Assembly: GCA_934394595.1 (NCBI GenBank)
Contig: CAKRRX010000032.1
Coordinates: 1 to 24,361 of the forward strand
DNA length: 24,361 nt
Source: an uncultured Blautia sp.
GTDB taxonomy: Bacteria > Bacillota > Clostridia > Lachnospirales > Lachnospiraceae
Reading direction: 5' to 3'
Shown: piece after piece, positions 21,832 to 24,361 of the stretch
Numbering within the stretch: the stretch's first letter is position 1
Layout of the letters: every line of letters begins with the position of its first letter
The notes under the pieces: generated by a model
Database searches by the model: none
What the model was told of the DNA's origin: nothing
Seen by the model: the letters and a program-made list of their open reading frames with translations, nothing else
Translations under genes and position numbers: made by a program

Positions 21832-22527
21832 TCAGGAATCACTGCCATCTTCTTCCTCCAAAATCCGCAATCCGGCAGTACTGGTCACCGGAAGAGAAAA
21901 TACGATGGTACCAGCCTTGGAATCAATCCCTGCTTTTTCCATAATGGATCTCATGATCTTATTTTTCTGTTCCGATCTGGCGACAATAAAAAGCACCTCT
22001 TTTTCGGAAACCAGGGAAACTCCCAGAAACTGCTGGGCTCTTTTCATCCCCACGCCTTTGCCATGAAGCACTGTGCCACCTGTTGCACCGCCCTCTTCTG
22101 CCGCCTTCATCACCTGTGTATTGTAGCCATAATTTGCAATTGCAACGATCAGTTCATGTCTGGTGTCTTTCAATGTACTCTCCGCCTCCTTTTCAAATTC
22201 CTGGCCTTCTATCAGAAATCCCAGCTCTCTTTTTCCACCAATGCTGCTCATGGGAACTATGAACACGATTCCGGTACCAGGAACATCGATTCGCAGCCGT
22301 CTTTGCAGCCCTTTTTTTATATTTTTCCATACCTCACCTGTTACAAAATGAAAACAGATACTTTTTTCCTCATCTTCAAGCCCCATATAATCCAGAATGG
22401 AACTGGAAGCCGTTCCCATTCCAAGAGAAACTGTCCCTGTCACAGTCTGATTTTCTCTGTACAGCTCCAGAAATTCCGGGACATGTTTTCTCCCTGTAAT
22501 GGTGACCATCATATATAAACCACCCAT
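21832..22527 (-). CDS. Tandem double-domain P-II-like regulator
   Basis: A 231-residue protein made of two P-II-like (ferredoxin-fold) units; ordinary GlnB/GlnK has about 112. Unit 1 (about 7-105) includes MMVTITGRKHVPEFLELYREN, a T-loop-sized insert (about 36-53) and VPGTGIVFIVPMSSIGG. Unit 2 (about 123-225) includes HELIVAIANYGYNTQVMKAA, GGATGGTVLHGKGVG, a loop of about 16 residues, and SKAGTIVFSLPVTSTAGL. The two C-terminal strands match each other (GT-V-F--P--S). The Tyr uridylylation site of the classical T-loop is not evident. Starts at the ATG at 22525-22527 with AAAGGA. It follows the DUF1538 gene by 38 nt; role as its regulator is inferred. Confidence 0.82.
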   Translation of the reverse strand: MGGLYMMVTITGRKHVPEFLELYRENQTVTGTVSLGMGTASSSILDYMGLEDEEKSICFHFVTGEVWKNIKKGLQRRLRIDVPGTGIVFIVPMSSIGGKRELGFLIEGQEFEKEAESTLKDTRHELIVAIANYGYNTQVMKAAEEGGATGGTVLHGKGVGMKRAQQFLGVSLVSEKEVLFIVARSEQKNKIMRSIMEKAGIDSKAGTIVFSLPVTSTAGLRILEEEDGSDS

Positions 22528-22565
22528 AAATGTATTTCCTTTCTTCTGAATTCCAGCCGGTATCC

Positions 22566-24179
22566 TTACAGTTCAATAATCTCGGTCTCTTCATATTCTT
22601 GATACACTTCCATAACCGATACCACTGTTTTTCCCGGATCTGACAAAAATTCCTGCCCTGCTTTTGGGGAGCCTTTTCCCAGTTCGCCGCCTTTTATCCG
22701 GTAGATCACTCCCAGGACCTGCAGTGTGATCAGTGGTGTCATTGCAACCATGGCCACCACTCCAAAAGCATCTGTGATCATATTTCCCCCAGCTGCTTTA
22801 CAGGCTCCCTGAGCCAGTGGCAGAAGAAAAGTCGCAGTCATTGGGCCAGAAGCGACTCCACCTGAGTCAAAAGCAATGGCCGTGAAGATCTTTGGCACAA
22901 ACAGGCTCAAAAGTAGGGCGATAGCATATCCAGGAATCAGAAAATAAAAAATAGAAATCCCGGTAAGTACCCGTATCATGGAAATACCCACAGATAAAGC
23001 CACTCCAGCTGAGAGACTGATCTGAATGGATTTTCCGGAAATTGCTCCATCAGTCAATTCTTCCACCTGCTTCATCAGCACATAAACAGCAGGCTCTGCC
23101 TTTACTATGAAATAACCGATGAGCATCCCAAGAGGAATCAAGATCCAGTTCCAGGACAGACCTCCCAGCACTTCGCCCAGGTAATTTCCTGCTGGAATAA
23201 ATCCTACATTTGCACCAGTGAGAAAAAGCACCAGTCCAATATATGTATAAAACAGACCAAAACAGATTTTGATCAGTATATTCTTGTTTAATTTCAAAGA
23301 TACCATCTGGAAAATTCCAAAAAAGGTAATAATGGGGAGCAAAGAAACGGCAATTTCACGAAAGTATTTGGGAAGAGCTACTGCAAAAAGCCTCCCAAGC
23401 TCTACTGAATTTTCCACCTCTGTTACCATCTCCGAAGTGAAATTTCCCTCCGTGCGATAGACAAGCCCCAGAATCAGAACTGCAAGAATCGGCCCAATAG
23501 AACAAAGCGCCACAAGTCCAAAGCTGTCATCCCCTGCATGCTTATCATTTCGGATAGCAGCGATACCTACGCCAAGAGCCATGATAAACGGAACCGTCAT
23601 AGGCCCTGTGGTAACTCCTCCAGAGTCAAAAGCCACTGCCAGAAAATTTTCCGGAACAAACATGGCAAGTATAAACACGATCATGTAAAAAATGAATAAA
23701 AGCGGCGGCAGTGCAATACCCAGAAGAATACGAAGCAATGCCACAACAAGAAATACCCCGACACCTAATGCTACTGAAAAGATCAGCACCAGATTGGGAA
23801 CCGAAGAAACCTGCTCTGCCAGAACCTGCAGATCCGGTTCAGAAATAGTAATGATGAAACCCAGAATAAAGCCCAGAATCACAATAAAGCCCAGTTTTCG
23901 GGTGCGGAGCATACTTCCTCCCACATGCTCTCCCATAGGTGTCATAGACAGCTCCGCCCCCATGGAAAAGAATAACATTCCTGCCACTACAAGTACCGCC
24001 CCAATCAGAAATTCCACCAGAATGCTTGGGGAAAGCGCAGCAATAGTAAATCCCAGAGCAAGTACGATCAGCACTATGGGGAGTACTGCACTCATGGATT
24101 CTCTTGCCTTTTCTTTTGCGTTTTCTTTCATCGCAGACTGGTGGAATCTGAATTCCTGTAATATCGTTCTTTTTTTCAC
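22566..24179 (-). CDS. DUF1538 membrane protein, internally duplicated
   Basis: A 537-residue, highly hydrophobic protein with two DUF1538 units. The repeat is plain to see: AFDSGGVTTGPMT (183-195) and AFDSGGVASGPMT (436-448), each after FVP, and ISEPDLQVLAEQV (112-124) against KAEPAVYVLMKQV (360-372), and MGAELSMTPMGEHVGGS against TGANVGFIPAGNYLGEV. The N-terminal tail (1-30) and C-terminal tail (about 497-537, acidic end EYEETEIIEL) are likely cytosolic. From memory, DUF1538 proteins of a halophile have been reported as Na+(Li+,K+)/H+ antiporters; that is not verified here and the substrate for this one is unknown. The start codon is GTG at 24177-24179 with a perfect AGGAGGT. First gene of a two-gene unit. 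Confidence 0.88.
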   Translation of the reverse strand: MKKRTILQEFRFHQSAMKENAKEKARESMSAVLPIVLIVLALGFTIAALSPSILVEFLIGAVLVVAGMLFFSMGAELSMTPMGEHVGGSMLRTRKLGFIVILGFILGFIITISEPDLQVLAEQVSSVPNLVLIFSVALGVGVFLVVALLRILLGIALPPLLFIFYMIVFILAMFVPENFLAVAFDSGGVTTGPMTVPFIMALGVGIAAIRNDKHAGDDSFGLVALCSIGPILAVLILGLVYRTEGNFTSEMVTEVENSVELGRLFAVALPKYFREIAVSLLPIITFFGIFQMVSLKLNKNILIKICFGLFYTYIGLVLFLTGANVGFIPAGNYLGEVLGGLSWNWILIPLGMLIGYFIVKAEPAVYVLMKQVEELTDGAISGKSIQISLSAGVALSVGISMIRVLTGISIFYFLIPGYAIALLLSLFVPKIFTAIAFDSGGVASGPMTATFLLPLAQGACKAAGGNMITDAFGVVAMVAMTPLITLQVLGVIYRIKGGELGKGSPKAGQEFLSDPGKTVVSVMEVYQEYEETEIIEL

Positions 24180-24203
24180 GTATACCTCCTGTTCTGAATA
24201 TTA

Positions 24204-24248
24204 GAGCGTACGCGCAAAAAACGATAAATAATCTTTTGTGGTACGCTC
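24204..24248 (-). promoter_or_regulatory. Leader inverted repeat before the DUF1538 gene
   Basis: GAGCGTAC (24204-24211) and GTACGCTC (24241-24248) form perfect 8-bp arms around a loop of 29 nt that contains TCGTTTTTTGCG on the minus strand. It lies about 25 nt upstream of the GTG start and would be in the transcript if the 24289-24317 promoter is used. Operator, attenuator or simple mRNA hairpin are all possible. Confidence 0.45.
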
Positions 24249-24258
24249 CAGGTTCTGT

Positions 24259-24278
24259 GACATTCCTGCAAGGATGTC
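24259..24278. promoter_or_regulatory. 20-bp near-palindrome just downstream of the predicted start of transcription
   Basis: GACATTCCTGCAAGGATGTC is symmetrical apart from two pairs (GACAT..ATGTC outer arms, TGCA centre). It lies about 11 nt downstream of the -10 box, at roughly +4 to +23, a good place for a repressor operator. Confidence 0.45.
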
Positions 24279-24288
24279 TGTAATCCAT

Positions 24289-24317
24289 ATTCTAACATTT
24301 TTTCGGAAATACGTCAT
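24289..24317 (-). promoter_or_regulatory. Promoter for the DUF1538/P-II unit
   Basis: On the minus strand ATGACG (24317-24312), 17 nt, TGT-TAGAAT (box 24294-24289): an extended -10 with a 4-of-6 -35 box. Nothing coding is seen in 24318-24361. Confidence 0.55.
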
Positions 24318-24361
24318 CTATAAATCACATATTATTGAAGTTTATTCTCTTCTCTTGCCAG

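Noticed and set aside
24180..24361. c-di-AMP (ydaO-type) riboswitch before the DUF1538 gene
   Set aside because: Considered because ion transporters often carry it, but the leader of about 100 nt is too short and lacks the conserved core as I know it.

Overview
The window looks like a chromosomal segment of an anaerobic, Gram-positive Clostridia, most likely Lachnospiraceae (Blautia/Dorea-like; inferred from protein style and gene order, not proven). Every gene I can support lies on the minus strand, so the window is one co-directional block read from high to low coordinates. I see no tRNA, rRNA, CRISPR array, phage gene or transposase. One non-coding stretch exceeds 300 bases (about 4219-4522), and it holds a hairpin-rich repeat element.

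In the order of transcription: (1) 24179-21832, a two-gene unit encoding an internally duplicated DUF1538 membrane protein and a tandem double-domain P-II-like regulator, behind its own promoter and a leader with two inverted repeats. (2) 21616-17937, an OmpR-type response regulator, a HAMP histidine kinase that probably starts at TTG, and a MATE exporter. (3) 17803-17186, an unrecognised small exported protein closed by a long compound terminator hairpin. (4) 17042-13915, a D-Ala-D-Ala carboxypeptidase and an ABC exporter. (5) 13886-9850, a tight run of molybdopterin-binding protein with a C-terminal Cys cluster, metallophosphoesterase, scpA, scpB and a zinc-dependent phospholipase C-like protein. 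(6) 9704-8445, a second D-Ala-D-Ala carboxypeptidase.

(7) 8272-2806 is a biotin-dependent carboxyl-transfer operon: an acyl-CoA carboxyltransferase (12S/MmdA-like), an OadG-like membrane subunit with a large exported domain, a free biotin carrier, the Na+-translocating OadB subunit, and an OadA/5S-like carboxyltransferase without its own biotin domain. No biotin carboxylase is present. The set mixes the soluble parts of a propionibacterial-type transcarboxylase with the membrane parts of a Na+-pumping decarboxylase. The hairpin element sits between oadB and oadA. (8) 2634-1, a BaiN/HI0933-like flavoprotein, cmk, and the first part of ispH, which runs off the window.

The observations most worth following are the P-II/DUF1538 module, the hybrid transcarboxylase/Na+ pump, the repeat element inside that operon, and the 11-bp direct repeats over the response-regulator promoter, which suggest autoregulation.
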